From assembly GCF_012272835.1 (NCBI RefSeq), contig NZ_JAAWWK010000001.1, forward strand, positions 310,001 through 374,000: a DNA stretch of 64,000 nucleotides, in the 5' to 3' direction. The DNA is from Spongiibacter thalassae. GTDB lineage: Bacteria; Pseudomonadota; Gammaproteobacteria; Pseudomonadales; Spongiibacteraceae. Within the stretch, counting starts at the first letter, position 1. Each line of letters starts with the position of its first letter. The notes beneath the pieces are model-generated. The model searched no databases. It worked only from the letters and a program-made list of their open reading frames with translations, and was not told where the DNA came from. The position numbers and the translations under genes are program-made. This document shows positions 25,560 to 35,258 of the stretch, piece after piece.

Positions 25560-27872
25560 TCAGTAGCTCCACTGCAATCTCAGACCGTATTTGGCAGGGG
25601 CTGCCAGAGTCTGGTTCACGCCGAAATCGGTTTGGAACTTGCCGTAGTGATACACCTCGTCAGTCAGGTTTTTGGCGAAGCCGGTCACCCGTATATTGGT
25701 CGGTATGTGCAGGTAGCTGAGGCGCGCGTTAATCAAGGTGTACGCGGGTTCTGTAACAGTGTTCTGCGGCGTGTAGGCAAAGCCTGAGTTGTAGTAGCCA
25801 TCGGTGGCAATTTCAAACTCGTGATTAAAGCCCACTGACAGGGTCTGGGTCAGGCTCAACCCTGCGGTAATTTCCGGTGCGCGAACGATATTGTTGCCGG
25901 TGAAGTCGAGGTTGTTGGTGAATGCGCCCGTTTCTTCATCGTAGCCTGCACCGTTGCGGTAATCGGTGTAAATGGCATCGAGGTAGCCCGCATTGGCGGC
26001 GATAACAAAGCCGGGGTTCCAGTTCGGCATAGGCACCCACAGGGTGTCGATTTCCGCCCCTTCGATTTGCGCCTGGCCGGCATTTTCCAAAGTCACGGCG
26101 CCACCGGCCAGCAGGGAAACAAAGCCGGATTGCAGATCGTCAATAGTGGTCTGGAAGATGGCGCCGTTTACCCTTAGCTGGCCATCCCTGAACTCAGACT
26201 TCAAACCCAGCTCGTAAAGGGTAACCTCTTCGGGGCGCACATAGTCGGGGTCTTCGTAGATGTTGACGATATTATAGGTGGCACTTTTGAAGCCCTTTGA
26301 CCATGAGGCGTATACCATCATGTTTTCTGCAGGATAAGTTGAAAAGACCACCTTGGGTGAAAAGTTGGTGACTTCACTGGATTCCAGCGGGAAGAAAAAG
26401 AGTGGTGTCGTGCTCTCGCCATCGGCAGACAACACTCCGGTTTGGGATTTTATGAGGAAACGTTCCTCGTCCTGATAGCGGCCGCCCAGTGTGATGTCGA
26501 GCCACGAGGTGGCATTGATCGTCGTCTGAAAAAAGGCCGACAGACTTTTGGTGCCAAGTAGACCGCGGAACTCAAAGTTCAGCCCATCTTCCCCTAAAGG
26601 TGTTGACCCAACAGGAAGTTGGCTCAGGGCGTCGAGCAGCCGGTCGGTGACAGTGTCGGGCAGACCCAGAGTGCCTGCGAGAATCTGACCGGTAAAGCCG
26701 GGGCCAAGGCGAAGGTGTGCGGGGTCGTAGCCAACTTCACTTTCCAGATAGTACAACCCGGTAATCCAGTTAAAGTGGCTGGCACCCCAGCTATTTTCAT
26801 TGGATAACAGTTGCAGTTCGGCGGTCTGGTAGTCCGAGTACTGATTGGTACTGTCAAAGGAGGCGATAGGCTGCGCCGACGCGTCAAAGTCGGTGGAGGC
26901 GAAGTCGGTCAATGCAAGAATGTCACTGCCGATAAGTTTTACATCGAACCAAGGCGCGTACCAAGTGAGAGTGCCATAGGTCACATCCTGATGGGTGAGC
27001 AGCTCGGCGGGAAAATCCATTTCGGTGTAGTAGTCGTCTTCGGGGGTGGGCTCAATGCCCGCAGCTCGACCCAGTGCGCTGGGGTTGTTGTTCTCCGATA
27101 GTACGGATGACAGTATGGTTTGGCGCGACTGAAAGTGGGCGAGGTTGATTTCCAGGGACTCTGTAGGCCGCGCATTAATCTTGATGCGCCCCGCGGTGGT
27201 GCTGATATCCGGTAGGTCACGGTTGGCCTGACGGTAGTACTCGCGCTCAGTATGGCTGATTGCCGACAGACTTACTGCCAGCCAGTCTGTGACCGGGGTG
27301 CTGAAATAGCCTTTGAATGCGCGTTTGTCATAGCTGGCACGCTCGATAGATAAATCAGCTTCGATTTCTTCGGGATGAGGGTCTTTGGTGACTACGCTGA
27401 TCGCCCCACCGGTCGAGTTACGACCAAACAGAGTGCCCTGAGGGCCCTTCAGTACCTCTACCCGCTCAACCCCGCCAAAGGATTGGAAAACACCGTGTCC
27501 CGCAGGCATGTATACGCCATCGACGTAGGTCGCAACACTGGGGTCTGAGGAGGGGGCAAAGGCGTCGGTGCCAACTCCGCGCAGGTACACCAGGGTGTAG
27601 CCGACAACGCCGGTAAACTGCAGTGAGGGAATCACCTGGCCCAGTTGGGTGGTGTCCTCGATACCGAAAGCCTCCAGCGCTTCACCGCCATAAGCCTGAA
27701 TTGCGATGGGTACGTCCTGTTGTGATTCCTCGCGCTTTTGCGCGGTAACCAGCACCTCCTCCATTACCCGGTTGCGTGGTTTCCCTTCAGGGGGCTGGGC
27801 AAAGGTGTTGTAGCTGGCAGAGGCGATGAGCGCAGCAGCGCACATCCTTGTGTAGTGGTTGATATTCAACAT
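25560..27872 (-). CDS. TonB-dependent outer membrane receptor (paralogue 4 of 5)
   Basis: This 770-residue receptor starts at ATG 27872, preceded by AGGTGG, rather than at the in-frame start 45 bases upstream; this places a normal signal peptide (MLNINHYTRMCAAALIASAS...TFAQ) at the N-terminus. The plug starts VMEEVLVTAQKREESQQDVP and contains LKGPQGTLFGRNSTGGAIS; the barrel ends in tyrosine. The lengthy loop regions differ from the other paralogues, so the ligands probably differ. It is read toward the AraC regulator gene 42 bases downstream, suggesting joint transcription and a shared substrate with the AraC/7-TM unit. Confidence 0.92.
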   Translation of the reverse strand: MLNINHYTRMCAAALIASASYNTFAQPPEGKPRNRVMEEVLVTAQKREESQQDVPIAIQAYGGEALEAFGIEDTTQLGQVIPSLQFTGVVGYTLVYLRGVGTDAFAPSSDPSVATYVDGVYMPAGHGVFQSFGGVERVEVLKGPQGTLFGRNSTGGAISVVTKDPHPEEIEADLSIERASYDKRAFKGYFSTPVTDWLAVSLSAISHTEREYYRQANRDLPDISTTAGRIKINARPTESLEINLAHFQSRQTILSSVLSENNNPSALGRAAGIEPTPEDDYYTEMDFPAELLTHQDVTYGTLTWYAPWFDVKLIGSDILALTDFASTDFDASAQPIASFDSTNQYSDYQTAELQLLSNENSWGASHFNWITGLYYLESEVGYDPAHLRLGPGFTGQILAGTLGLPDTVTDRLLDALSQLPVGSTPLGEDGLNFEFRGLLGTKSLSAFFQTTINATSWLDITLGGRYQDEERFLIKSQTGVLSADGESTTPLFFFPLESSEVTNFSPKVVFSTYPAENMMVYASWSKGFKSATYNIVNIYEDPDYVRPEEVTLYELGLKSEFRDGQLRVNGAIFQTTIDDLQSGFVSLLAGGAVTLENAGQAQIEGAEIDTLWVPMPNWNPGFVIAANAGYLDAIYTDYRNGAGYDEETGAFTNNLDFTGNNIVRAPEITAGLSLTQTLSVGFNHEFEIATDGYYNSGFAYTPQNTVTEPAYTLINARLSYLHIPTNIRVTGFAKNLTDEVYHYGKFQTDFGVNQTLAAPAKYGLRLQWSY

Positions 27873-28010
27873 GTAGCCACCTGTGTTTTTTATAGTTGGT
27901 AAATGTACAGGTATCACTATATGGCGATTAGGTTAATGTAAAAACCACATAAAAGGCCACATATTCAGCATTATAGGCCATCGAATTTTTAGGGCGGGAG
28001 TGGGTGAGTT

Positions 28011-28040
28011 AAAAAAAGCGGCACCGGGGAGTGGTGCCGC
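28011..28040 (-). terminator. Intrinsic terminator of the acyl-CoA dehydrogenase gene
   Basis: GCGGCACC (28018-28025) and GGTGCCGC (28033-28040) form a perfect eight-base stem with a seven-base loop. Read on the minus strand, the stem is followed directly by seven T residues (28017-28011). It lies 19 bases after the stop of the 28059-29210 gene. Confidence 0.9.
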
Positions 28041-28058
28041 AAAGGGCATGTAAAAAGC

Positions 28059-29210
28059 TTAAAGATTGCGACCAATCAGGTCTTTCAGAACTTCGTTTGC
28101 ACCGGCATAGATTGCTTCTATTCGAGCATCGACATACATTCGGGCGATCGGGTATTCCAGAATATAGCCGTGGCCGCCGTGCAGTTGCAGGCAGCGATTA
28201 ATAATCTCTGAGTGAGTGTCACTCATCCACCATTTGCTCATCGACGCGAGATCGCTGGTCATGGTGCCGTTGATCATGCGTTCCACGGTGAAATCGACAA
28301 ATACTCGGGCGATGGTGGCCAGTGTTTTCACTTCTGCCAGTTCCAGGCGGGTGTTTTGCAGGTCGATTAGTTTGCCGCCGAAAATGCTGCGGTCCTTGGT
28401 GTATTCGGTAGTCACCTTAAGCGCGTGTTCCATCACCGCGGCGCAGTTCACACCGGTCAGGGCCCGCTCATAGGTGAGGTCTTTCATCATTTGATAAAAG
28501 CCCTGGCCTTCAACTTCACCAAGTAATCTGTCGGCGGGAACCACGCAATCGTCGAAAAATAACTCTGCGGTGTCGGAACCGTGCAGGCCGATTTTCTTCA
28601 GTCGTTTGCTGACGGCAAATCCCGGCGTGCTGGTTTCAAAAATGAATAGTGAAACGCCCTTGGCCTTCTGGCTGGGATCGGTTTTGGTGGCGAGGATCAG
28701 AATGTCGGCAGTCGAACCGTTGGTAATAAAGGTTTTTGCGCCGCTAATGCGGTAATTGTCGCCATCGCGAATGGCTTTGGTGCGCATGTTTTGCAGGTCA
28801 GTGCCACCGTTGGGCTCGGTCATGCCCATACCGGCAATCAGTTCACCGCTGCAAATGCCGGGAAGCCATTTTTGCTTCTGGGCTTCGGTGCCGTATTTTT
28901 CAATGTAGTGGGCGGCGATAACATGAATTTGTTTGCAGGTACGCCAGCTGGAGTCGCCGGCTACGCAAAGCTCGTGGCCAATCACCGCTTCGTGACCGAA
29001 ATGACCGCCGGAGCCTCCGTACTCCACGCTGATATCCGGCGCGAGAATGCCCAGCTCGCCCGCCTGCCGCCATACATCACGGTCGGTATAGCCCTGTTCG
29101 TACCACTGTTCCTGCCGGGGCGTGATTTGCTCGGCAACAAAGCGGCGTGTCATGGTTTGTACGGCTTCGAGCTCGTCGTCCATCCAGCCGGGGCGATAAT
29201 TATCAATCAT
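28059..29210 (-). CDS. Acyl-CoA dehydrogenase (FadE type)
   Basis: This 383-residue flavoprotein has the three-domain acyl-CoA dehydrogenase layout. FAD-binding segments are GMGMTEPNGGTDLQNM (about 127-142) and ITNGSTADILILATK. The C-terminal helix bundle has LQLHGGHGYILEYPIARMY and IYAGANEVLKDLIGR. The position of the usual catalytic glutamate near the C-terminus is alanine (IYAG). The base is therefore probably E248 in TYERALTG, as in isovaleryl- and long-chain-type enzymes. It introduces the alpha-beta double bond in an acyl-CoA. ATG 29210 with AGG upstream is a better start than TTG 29216. The gene is divergent from an acyl-CoA synthetase across a shared palindromic site. Confidence 0.92.
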   Translation of the reverse strand: MIDNYRPGWMDDELEAVQTMTRRFVAEQITPRQEQWYEQGYTDRDVWRQAGELGILAPDISVEYGGSGGHFGHEAVIGHELCVAGDSSWRTCKQIHVIAAHYIEKYGTEAQKQKWLPGICSGELIAGMGMTEPNGGTDLQNMRTKAIRDGDNYRISGAKTFITNGSTADILILATKTDPSQKAKGVSLFIFETSTPGFAVSKRLKKIGLHGSDTAELFFDDCVVPADRLLGEVEGQGFYQMMKDLTYERALTGVNCAAVMEHALKVTTEYTKDRSIFGGKLIDLQNTRLELAEVKTLATIARVFVDFTVERMINGTMTSDLASMSKWWMSDTHSEIINRCLQLHGGHGYILEYPIARMYVDARIEAIYAGANEVLKDLIGRNL

Positions 29211-29275
29211 GTGCAACCTGTTTTCGCGTGTGTTCTGAATATGGAACCATCATAGGAAGCGAGGCCGAGCTTGTT

Positions 29276-29293
29276 ATCGTCGCTTCCGACGAT
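29276..29293. promoter_or_regulatory. 18-base palindrome ATCGTCGCTTCCGACGAT, operator candidate
   Basis: Seven-base arms ATCGTCG and CGACGAT flank CTTC in the divergent region between the acyl-CoA dehydrogenase and acyl-CoA synthetase genes. It is one of five sites of the form TCGTCG-N4-CGACGA in the window, so it could control both genes from one site. Confidence 0.6.
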
Positions 29294-29404
29294 TCAATTA
29301 CGCGGCGTCTTTTCAACAATTAGCCTATGGAGATTGAACCGCAATTTGCGGAATTCGAGTTATTCAGCGGGTAAGGTCGCGGCGGCGACCGCAGGAGGAA
29401 GACT

Positions 29405-30961
29405 GTGAGTCAGCAAAATAATGAAGCAAAATTGTACCCGGGGGCGCTGGTGCCAAGGCTCGCGGATAAAGCCGCCGCCATTATGGCCGAGTCGGGAGTG
29501 TCCATCAGCTATGGTGAGCTTGACGCCTATGCCAACCGTCTGGGTCGAATGTACCAATGGCTGGGCCTGAAAACCGGAGAGCACGTTGCTTACCTGGTGG
29601 AAAATCGCCTGGACTGTCTCGCAATTCAGTGGGGCGCCCACTATGCCGGGCTGTACTACACCTTTGTCAGCACTCGACTCACCTCGGGCGAGGTGGCCTA
29701 TATAGTTGGCGACTGCAACGCGAAGGTGGTGGTGGTCAGCGCCCAAACCGCCGAGCCGGTGCTGGATGCGCTGCGCGCGCTGAAAAATCCGCCGAAGATC
29801 TATAGCCTCGACCCGGTGGCGGGCCTGCCGGTGTTGGAGGATGAAATTTCCGCCTTTGAAGACAGCCCGATCAAGGGCACGCTGGAGGGGAGCGATATGT
29901 TGTACTCCTCCGGAACAACCGGCAAGCCCAAAGGTGTCAAGCCGCAAATGACCGGCCTGCCGCTGGGCAGCACCTCCACCATTGCCATGCTGTTGCAAAA
30001 GGGCTTTGGCGTTGACGAGAACACGGTTTACCTGTCGCCAGCTCCTCACTATCACGCTGCGCCGATGAAGTGGGGCCAGGCCGTCACCTGTATTGGTGGC
30101 ACTGTTGTCGTGATGGAAAAATTCGATGCCGAGGGCGCGCTGGCGGCCATTGAGCGCTATCGCGTAACCCACAGTCAGTGGGTGCCGACCATGTTCCATC
30201 GGTTACTTGGCTTGCCGAAGGATGTTCGCAATAAGTACGACCTGTCCTCCCAGAAAGTGGCTGTGCATGCGGCAGCGCCGTGTCCAATAGAGACCAAGCA
30301 GTTGATGATCGACTGGTGGGGCCCGATAGTTTTTGAATACTATTCCTGTACCGAAGCTATTGGCATGACCTTCACCGACAGCGCAGCCTGGTTGTCTCGC
30401 CCGGGAACTGTCGGTCGTCCGCTACTGGGTGTGCCCCATATTCTGGATGAAGCCGGTAATGAATTGCCTGCCGGTCAGGACGGTCTGGTGTACTTTGCCG
30501 ATGGTGTACCATTCAGCTATCACAATGACGACAGCAAGACGGCCGAAGCCTATAACGAAAAAGGTTGGGCGACCGTGGGTGATATTGGTCATCTGGATGA
30601 AGACGGCTTTCTGTATCTGACTGACCGCAAGAGCAATATGATTATTTCCGGTGGGGTGAATGTTTACCCCCAGGAAACCGAGAACCTGCTAATCACTCAC
30701 CCGAAGGTTTTCGATGTGGCGGTCATTGGCACGCCTCACCCGGACTTTGGTGAAGAGGTGCGGGCGGTTGTGCAGCTCGAAGCAGGTGTTGCTGGCGATG
30801 ACGCGCTGGTGGAAGAGCTGATCGCCTTTTGCAAGGAGCGCTTGTCTTCTATCAAGTGTCCGCGAAAAATTGATTTCCGCGACACCCTGCCGAGAGAGCC
30901 AAATGGTAAATTGCTGAAGCGCCTGTTGATCCAGGAGTATCGGGAAGCACTCGCCTCCTGA
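29405..30961 (+). CDS. Acyl-CoA synthetase (AMP-forming)
   Basis: This 518-residue ANL-superfamily enzyme has the phosphate loop LYSSGTTGKPKGVKP (about 166-180), an adenine-binding motif FEYYSCTEAIGMTF near 311-324, the hinge region YLTDRKSNMIISGGVNVYP near 406-424, and the C-terminal lysine motif PREPNGKLLKR. It activates a carboxylic acid with ATP and CoA. The substrate is not evident; fatty acids, or steroid or other alicyclic acids, fit the neighbours. AGGAGGA lies before the GTG start at 29405. It is divergent from an acyl-CoA dehydrogenase and convergent with the LuxR-type regulator gene, with a hairpin between them. Confidence 0.92.
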   Translation: MSQQNNEAKLYPGALVPRLADKAAAIMAESGVSISYGELDAYANRLGRMYQWLGLKTGEHVAYLVENRLDCLAIQWGAHYAGLYYTFVSTRLTSGEVAYIVGDCNAKVVVVSAQTAEPVLDALRALKNPPKIYSLDPVAGLPVLEDEISAFEDSPIKGTLEGSDMLYSSGTTGKPKGVKPQMTGLPLGSTSTIAMLLQKGFGVDENTVYLSPAPHYHAAPMKWGQAVTCIGGTVVVMEKFDAEGALAAIERYRVTHSQWVPTMFHRLLGLPKDVRNKYDLSSQKVAVHAAAPCPIETKQLMIDWWGPIVFEYYSCTEAIGMTFTDSAAWLSRPGTVGRPLLGVPHILDEAGNELPAGQDGLVYFADGVPFSYHNDDSKTAEAYNEKGWATVGDIGHLDEDGFLYLTDRKSNMIISGGVNVYPQETENLLITHPKVFDVAVIGTPHPDFGEEVRAVVQLEAGVAGDDALVEELIAFCKERLSSIKCPRKIDFRDTLPREPNGKLLKRLLIQEYREALAS

Positions 30962-30985
30962 GAACTTGATGACGGAGTGAAGGTT

Positions 30986-31009
30986 GCGCCGCTCATTGCT
31001 GAGTGGCGC
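30986..31009. terminator. Short-loop hairpin between convergent genes
   Basis: GCGCCGCTCA pairs with TGAGTGGCGC over ten positions (one G-T pair) with a four-base loop. The right arm ends at the last base of the regulator gene's stop codon. T-runs on both sides are weak, so termination is plausible but not certain. Confidence 0.5.
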
Positions 31010-33654
31010 TAGTTAACCAGCTTGAGTCGTCGGGCGATAACCACTGCTTCGGTGCGGTTTTTTGCATCCAGTTTGAGATTAATACTGCGCAGGTGGGTGC
31101 GCACTGTTGATTCTGATACAAACAGTTTTTCGGCCATGGCGATATTCGACAGCCCTTCAGCGAGCAGGCTAAGCACCTGCATTTCCTTGGGTGTCAGGGG
31201 GTCGTTAAGTACGTTGCCAACGGCGTGGGCCGGTTCTGCTGGTGCTAGTGAGGGCGCGTCCTCGCCACCATCGTGGCCGGCTTGAATATCATTGATCAGG
31301 CCGGCGATATTGTTGCCTTCCTCGGTCAGGCAGCGCATGAATCCCTCGCTATGGGCCATTTTCAGCGCCTTGCCCATGGTTCTGCGCGCCAGGTTGGTTT
31401 GCCCGTCTTCCTGGTAGGCTTCGGCCAATAGAAGCCTGAGTTTCAGGGCACGGCGGTTGTGCTGACTGCGCTCGGCCTCCCGAGTGGCGTCGCGTAACTG
31501 AGGCAGGGCAGTGTTTACCTTGCCCGTGCGTAGCATCCAGCGCAAGCGGCATATTTCCGGTGTCAGATAGTCGTTGGCCACGTACCAGCATTGGTTTAAA
31601 TCAGGCCATTCAAACAGTTGCTCCGCGATACGAATTTGCTCTTCGGCGCCGCTGTCGTTGCCCTCCGCCAGCCAGAAATTGGCCCGTTGCAAGCGGGCGG
31701 TCGCCACGACACGGGGAAGTTTGAGTATGCGCCCCCGTTCTTCAAGCTCCAGCAGCAACTCCATTGCGCGATTGCGGTCCTGTTCGTAAACAATTTTGGC
31801 ATGCACTACGCTGGCGCTGATAAGGGCATCGGCGGGCCCGATTTCCTGAACCAGCGGAGAGTAGGCATCGACCAGTTTCAGCGCGTCATCGACCTTGCCG
31901 GCTTCGTAGAGGGCTTCGGCCAACTGTATGGCGGCAAGGGTGATGCCCCGGCGGTCGCCCTCGCGGGAAGAGGCGAAGGTGTCCATGGCGTGTTGCAGCC
32001 GAGTAATCGCCTGGCTGAGTTGTCCCTTCATCAGGTCGAGTAGACCTTCTGCTGATTCGGCTAAAACAGCGCCGAACAGTCCGCTTTTTATACTGCCGCC
32101 GCGAATTTTATCGACATATTTTCGAGCGTTGTCGTGCTCGCCGAGAATGATGCTGGTTTGGGTGAGCGACTGGTAAAGCATGGACAGGGCGAAGTGATGG
32201 CTGCCATCAATTTTTGGCAGCACGCCCAGGGCGATGGTGTGGGATTCTTCAATGCGATCGGTCATCGCCAATAACATCGGCTGCAACACCAACAGATTCG
32301 CCCGACCATTGCTGTCCAGCTTTTCCGCTTGAATACCGCTGACGATCGCCAGTGCCTCATTGGGGCCTCGGGTAAATGCGATACACCATGCTCGTACCAG
32401 TTGGAGATAGGAGTGTTCCGCCAATACGGAGCCAGGGAGGGTGTCGATAAGTCGCAGTGTCAGACGTAGCCTGCCATCGTCAAGCAGCTTGGGTAAATGT
32501 GCTTGCAGCAAGGCTATTGCCCGGGTGTAGTCGCGGGATCGGAAGCGATGATGCAAGGCTGGAATAGGGCGTTTGCGCTGCAGATAAGCCTCCGCTGCGC
32601 GATGGTGAAGGTCGGCGATGTCGGCGTCGCTGCACTGTCGTTCCAGCTGGGTTCTGAGGAAGTCCCGAAACAGCGCATGAAAGCTGTAGTTGCTCTGGCC
32701 TTCATCTTCCAATTGCACAAAGAGACCCTGTTGATGCAGGGTTGTCAGCAGATCTGCGCTATCGCGGCGTCGGGTAACGGCGTCGCAGAGCTCGGGCGTC
32801 AGTTCGTCGAGCACACTGATGCGCAGTAAAAATTGGCGTAATTCCTCGCTCAGACCGCGCAGAACGTCCTCGGCAAGATACGACGCTACGGCGGCGTTAG
32901 AGCCTGAAAACGACTGTATAAAGGTTTCGGCGTCCGTTTTATCACGCAATGCCATTGAGGCTAGCCAGAGTGCGGCAGCCCAGCCCTCGGTGCTGCGGTA
33001 GAGGCGCTCATGCTGGGAGGCTGTCAGCGTGCTGCCCAGTGCCCGGTTTATCAGCTCTGCCGCTTCCTCGCTGGAGAAGCGCAGGTGACTGGCATCAAAT
33101 TCGATCAGCTCGCCCCTGGCTCGGAGTTTGGCAAGACCGAGTTCCGCTTGCTTGCGGCTGGCGATGATGGCGCGGGAGCCCGGTGGCAGCGACTGAATGC
33201 CGCGCTGGATCAACCCCAGCACCACCGGATTGTGCACCGCTTCGAAATTGTCGAAGTAGATGCTGGTGGGCTGCTGTGCATCCTCAATGGTTGCAATGAT
33301 CCAATCCGCCAGATCGGCGTTGCGGCTGTGATCGCTGTCCATGGGGGCGGCAGGGTTGGCATTGTGCAGAGCGAGAGCGAACCCGCGCAAAAAGCGCGTC
33401 ACGTCGTTGTCGGCTTCTTCGAGGGTCAACCACGCGACCAGATTGCCACTGCGCTGGTCAGCGTCAATCAGCTGCATCATCGCGGTGGTCTTGCCGAACC
33501 CTGCGGGTGCCTGGATTACGACAAGGCGCGCTCGGGATAAATCGCCCTCGCGGTCGCTGATGGCCTGACGCTGAAGGTTGATGGCTGAGCGTCGCGGAGG
33601 CAGTGTTTTTGCCTTGGCGATGCGCGTTGTGTAGTTTCTGCGTTCTGCTGCCAT
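31009..33654 (-). CDS. MalT-like large LuxR family (LAL) transcriptional regulator
   Basis: This 881-residue protein has an N-terminal STAND-type ATPase domain with Walker A QAPAGFGKTT (48-57) and a conserved IYFDNFEAVHNP region. A long helical TPR-like region spans roughly 340-780, and a C-terminal LuxR helix-turn-helix runs LTPKEMQVLSLLAEGLSNIA to SESTVRTHLRSINLKL. MalT-type regulators bind ATP and an inducer, multimerise and activate promoters. It sits among acyl-CoA metabolism genes and is a likely activator for some of them, but no direct link is visible. It is transcribed alone in the minus direction, 81 bases from the next gene. Confidence 0.92.
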   Translation of the reverse strand: MAAERRNYTTRIAKAKTLPPRRSAINLQRQAISDREGDLSRARLVVIQAPAGFGKTTAMMQLIDADQRSGNLVAWLTLEEADNDVTRFLRGFALALHNANPAAPMDSDHSRNADLADWIIATIEDAQQPTSIYFDNFEAVHNPVVLGLIQRGIQSLPPGSRAIIASRKQAELGLAKLRARGELIEFDASHLRFSSEEAAELINRALGSTLTASQHERLYRSTEGWAAALWLASMALRDKTDAETFIQSFSGSNAAVASYLAEDVLRGLSEELRQFLLRISVLDELTPELCDAVTRRRDSADLLTTLHQQGLFVQLEDEGQSNYSFHALFRDFLRTQLERQCSDADIADLHHRAAEAYLQRKRPIPALHHRFRSRDYTRAIALLQAHLPKLLDDGRLRLTLRLIDTLPGSVLAEHSYLQLVRAWCIAFTRGPNEALAIVSGIQAEKLDSNGRANLLVLQPMLLAMTDRIEESHTIALGVLPKIDGSHHFALSMLYQSLTQTSIILGEHDNARKYVDKIRGGSIKSGLFGAVLAESAEGLLDLMKGQLSQAITRLQHAMDTFASSREGDRRGITLAAIQLAEALYEAGKVDDALKLVDAYSPLVQEIGPADALISASVVHAKIVYEQDRNRAMELLLELEERGRILKLPRVVATARLQRANFWLAEGNDSGAEEQIRIAEQLFEWPDLNQCWYVANDYLTPEICRLRWMLRTGKVNTALPQLRDATREAERSQHNRRALKLRLLLAEAYQEDGQTNLARRTMGKALKMAHSEGFMRCLTEEGNNIAGLINDIQAGHDGGEDAPSLAPAEPAHAVGNVLNDPLTPKEMQVLSLLAEGLSNIAMAEKLFVSESTVRTHLRSINLKLDAKNRTEAVVIARRLKLVN

Positions 33655-33735
33655 ACCCGCAGAGACTCCTGATTATTATTGAAAATCGAGTGTTGCAGAA
33701 TCACCTTTATTGGTCAACGAGGTATCGCGATGGGG

Positions 33736-34494
33736 CTATCGCTTTTCAATTCGGTGCACGATTTTCCACACCAGACCGGGGATCCAGCGACGCAGCCGCC
33801 AGCTGGTGGCTGTCATCGGGCCGGGGAAGACCCACAATCCCTTGCCCTTTAGTTTGCGCTCTATCGCGTCGAGGACATCTTCGGGGGTAATGGGCGGAAA
33901 CACATCGAAGATTTTTGGCCAGCAATCCCGGGCCTGTTCCAGTAGAGGTGTCGCGACAATCGGTGGACAGACACATACGATACGAACACCGCTATTGCGG
34001 GTTTCGTGATACAGCACTTCGGTGTAGGCGGCGACGGCGTGCTTCGAGGCGTTGTAGGCGCCCATATACAGGATGGGCCAGTGCCCGGCCATTGACGCAT
34101 AGTTGACGAACTGTCCCTGTTTGCGAGCAAGCAGGCGGGGCAGGGCGGCCTGGCTGACGTTGACCATGCCGCCATAGTTGATGGCCATTATCTTGTGAAT
34201 TGTATCGCGGCCCTGATCCATAATCTCCGCCAACGGCATAATTGCCGCTGCATTGACCAGCTTGAAAATCGGGCCCAGCTCGGTTTCGCAGCGGGCGACG
34301 GCCTCTTCAACCGCGCGGGCGTCAGTGATATCACAGACCAGTTTTAATAACGCGGGGCTGTTGCCAAGCTGATCGAGGCCCTTCTGGTTAACGTCGATGG
34401 CGGCGACTTTCCAGCCCTCCGCCAGTGCGCGCTTTGCAGAAAGCTGGCCTATGCCGCTACCAGCGCCAGTAATAAACAGAACCTGCCCGGTCAT
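33736..34494 (-). CDS. Short-chain dehydrogenase/reductase
   Basis: This 252-residue SDR has the NAD(P)-binding motif TGAGSGIG near the N-terminus, NAAAIMP at the NNAG position, and the catalytic set SMAGHWPILYMGAYNASK, with serine 13 residues before tyrosine and the lysine four after. AGAGAGGAA directly before ATG 34494 sets the start. A hydrophobic, basic C-terminal tail (WRLRRWIPGLVWKIVHRIEKR) suggests membrane association, as in some lipid-acting SDRs. The acidic AIDVN after strand two favours NAD over NADP. A palindromic site at 34603-34620 lies 109 bases upstream, next to the TetR gene. The substrate is unknown. Confidence 0.88.
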   Translation of the reverse strand: MTGQVLFITGAGSGIGQLSAKRALAEGWKVAAIDVNQKGLDQLGNSPALLKLVCDITDARAVEEAVARCETELGPIFKLVNAAAIMPLAEIMDQGRDTIHKIMAINYGGMVNVSQAALPRLLARKQGQFVNYASMAGHWPILYMGAYNASKHAVAAYTEVLYHETRNSGVRIVCVCPPIVATPLLEQARDCWPKIFDVFPPITPEDVLDAIERKLKGKGLWVFPGPMTATSWRLRRWIPGLVWKIVHRIEKR

Positions 34495-34602
34495 TTCCTC
34501 TCTCCAAAAAACATGCACAGCCGTCCCGCGCTCCTGTGATGGTCGGAGCGGGGTGGCCAATTATTCAATGGAGTAATAGTAAACGGCGTTATGAAAGCCA
34601 CA

Positions 34603-34620
34603 CTCGTCGGATGCGACGAG
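34603..34620. promoter_or_regulatory. Palindrome CTCGTCGGATGCGACGAG, operator candidate
   Basis: Seven-base perfect arms surround GATG, upstream of the SDR gene and six bases beyond the TetR gene's stop. It is one of five TCGTCG-N4-CGACGA sites and one of three within about 6 kb around this TetR gene. Confidence 0.58.
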
Positions 34621-34625
34621 ATAGC

Positions 34626-35258
34626 TTAGTGTTTGCTGGACTTTATAAAGTCGATGACCACTTCGACAAAGGCGGCGCGGTTGTTGCTGGTAAAGGCGGC
34701 GATCTGTTCGCCTTTGAGGTGACGGATCACCGGGCTCATGGTGACAAAGCCCAGAATCATGGAAAAGATTGCCACGGGGGTAATGCCGTTGCCTTTTCCA
34801 GGCGAGTACTGGTTAAGCAGTAGCTTGAGTTCATCGACCACGCCTTGCAGCGACAGCTCCACCAGGAAGGCCTGGTTTTCTTCCCAGCCATCAACCAGGT
34901 TGCGTTGTAATAATTTGAGGTAATCGGGGTTGCTGTCCAGTCGTTCAAACATGGCGACAATAAATTTTCGCAGGCGCTCTTCGGTTGAGGCGTCAGATTG
35001 AATTTCATGCAACAGGGTTTGCGCGTGGGCGCTGTACATTTCGGTTTCGACAGCTTTAAACAGATCTTCTTTATTGCCGAAGTGGTGATAGATTGACGGC
35101 ATCGACAAACCGGATTCCTTGGAAATCTGTCGCATGGTGACAGCATCAAAACCGTGTTTGGCAAACAGGCGGGTCGATACGTCGAGAATCTTTTTGCGCG
35201 CGTTGCTGGCGCCGGGTCTTTTCGCTGGCAATGGGGGTTCCCTGACTGTTGCGGACAA
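34626..35258 (-). CDS. TetR family transcriptional regulator
   Basis: This 210-residue regulator has a TetR helix-turn-helix near residues 22-68 (TRLFAKHGFDAVTMRQISKE, then YHHFGNKEDLFKAV) and a helical ligand-binding C-terminus. No ATG is available in frame; TTG 35258 is the probable start, with TTG 35231 as an alternative. TetR proteins repress nearby and unlinked genes until they bind a ligand, often an acyl-CoA in lipid regulons. Two candidate operators lie in its upstream region: an ACAAAG...CTTTGT repeat overlapping its own start, and a TCGTCG-N4-CGACGA site at 35348 that recurs at four more places. It is divergent from the WS/DGAT gene. Confidence 0.9.
   Translation of the reverse strand: MSATVREPPLPAKRPGASNARKKILDVSTRLFAKHGFDAVTMRQISKESGLSMPSIYHHFGNKEDLFKAVETEMYSAHAQTLLHEIQSDASTEERLRKFIVAMFERLDSNPDYLKLLQRNLVDGWEENQAFLVELSLQGVVDELKLLLNQYSPGKGNGITPVAIFSMILGFVTMSPVIRHLKGEQIAAFTSNNRAAFVEVVIDFIKSSKH

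Noticed and set aside
29360-30199. Long open frame on the minus strand within the acyl-CoA synthetase gene
   Set aside because: It is the complement of a clear AMP-binding enzyme, and its translation is rich in H, Q and R without any family motif.
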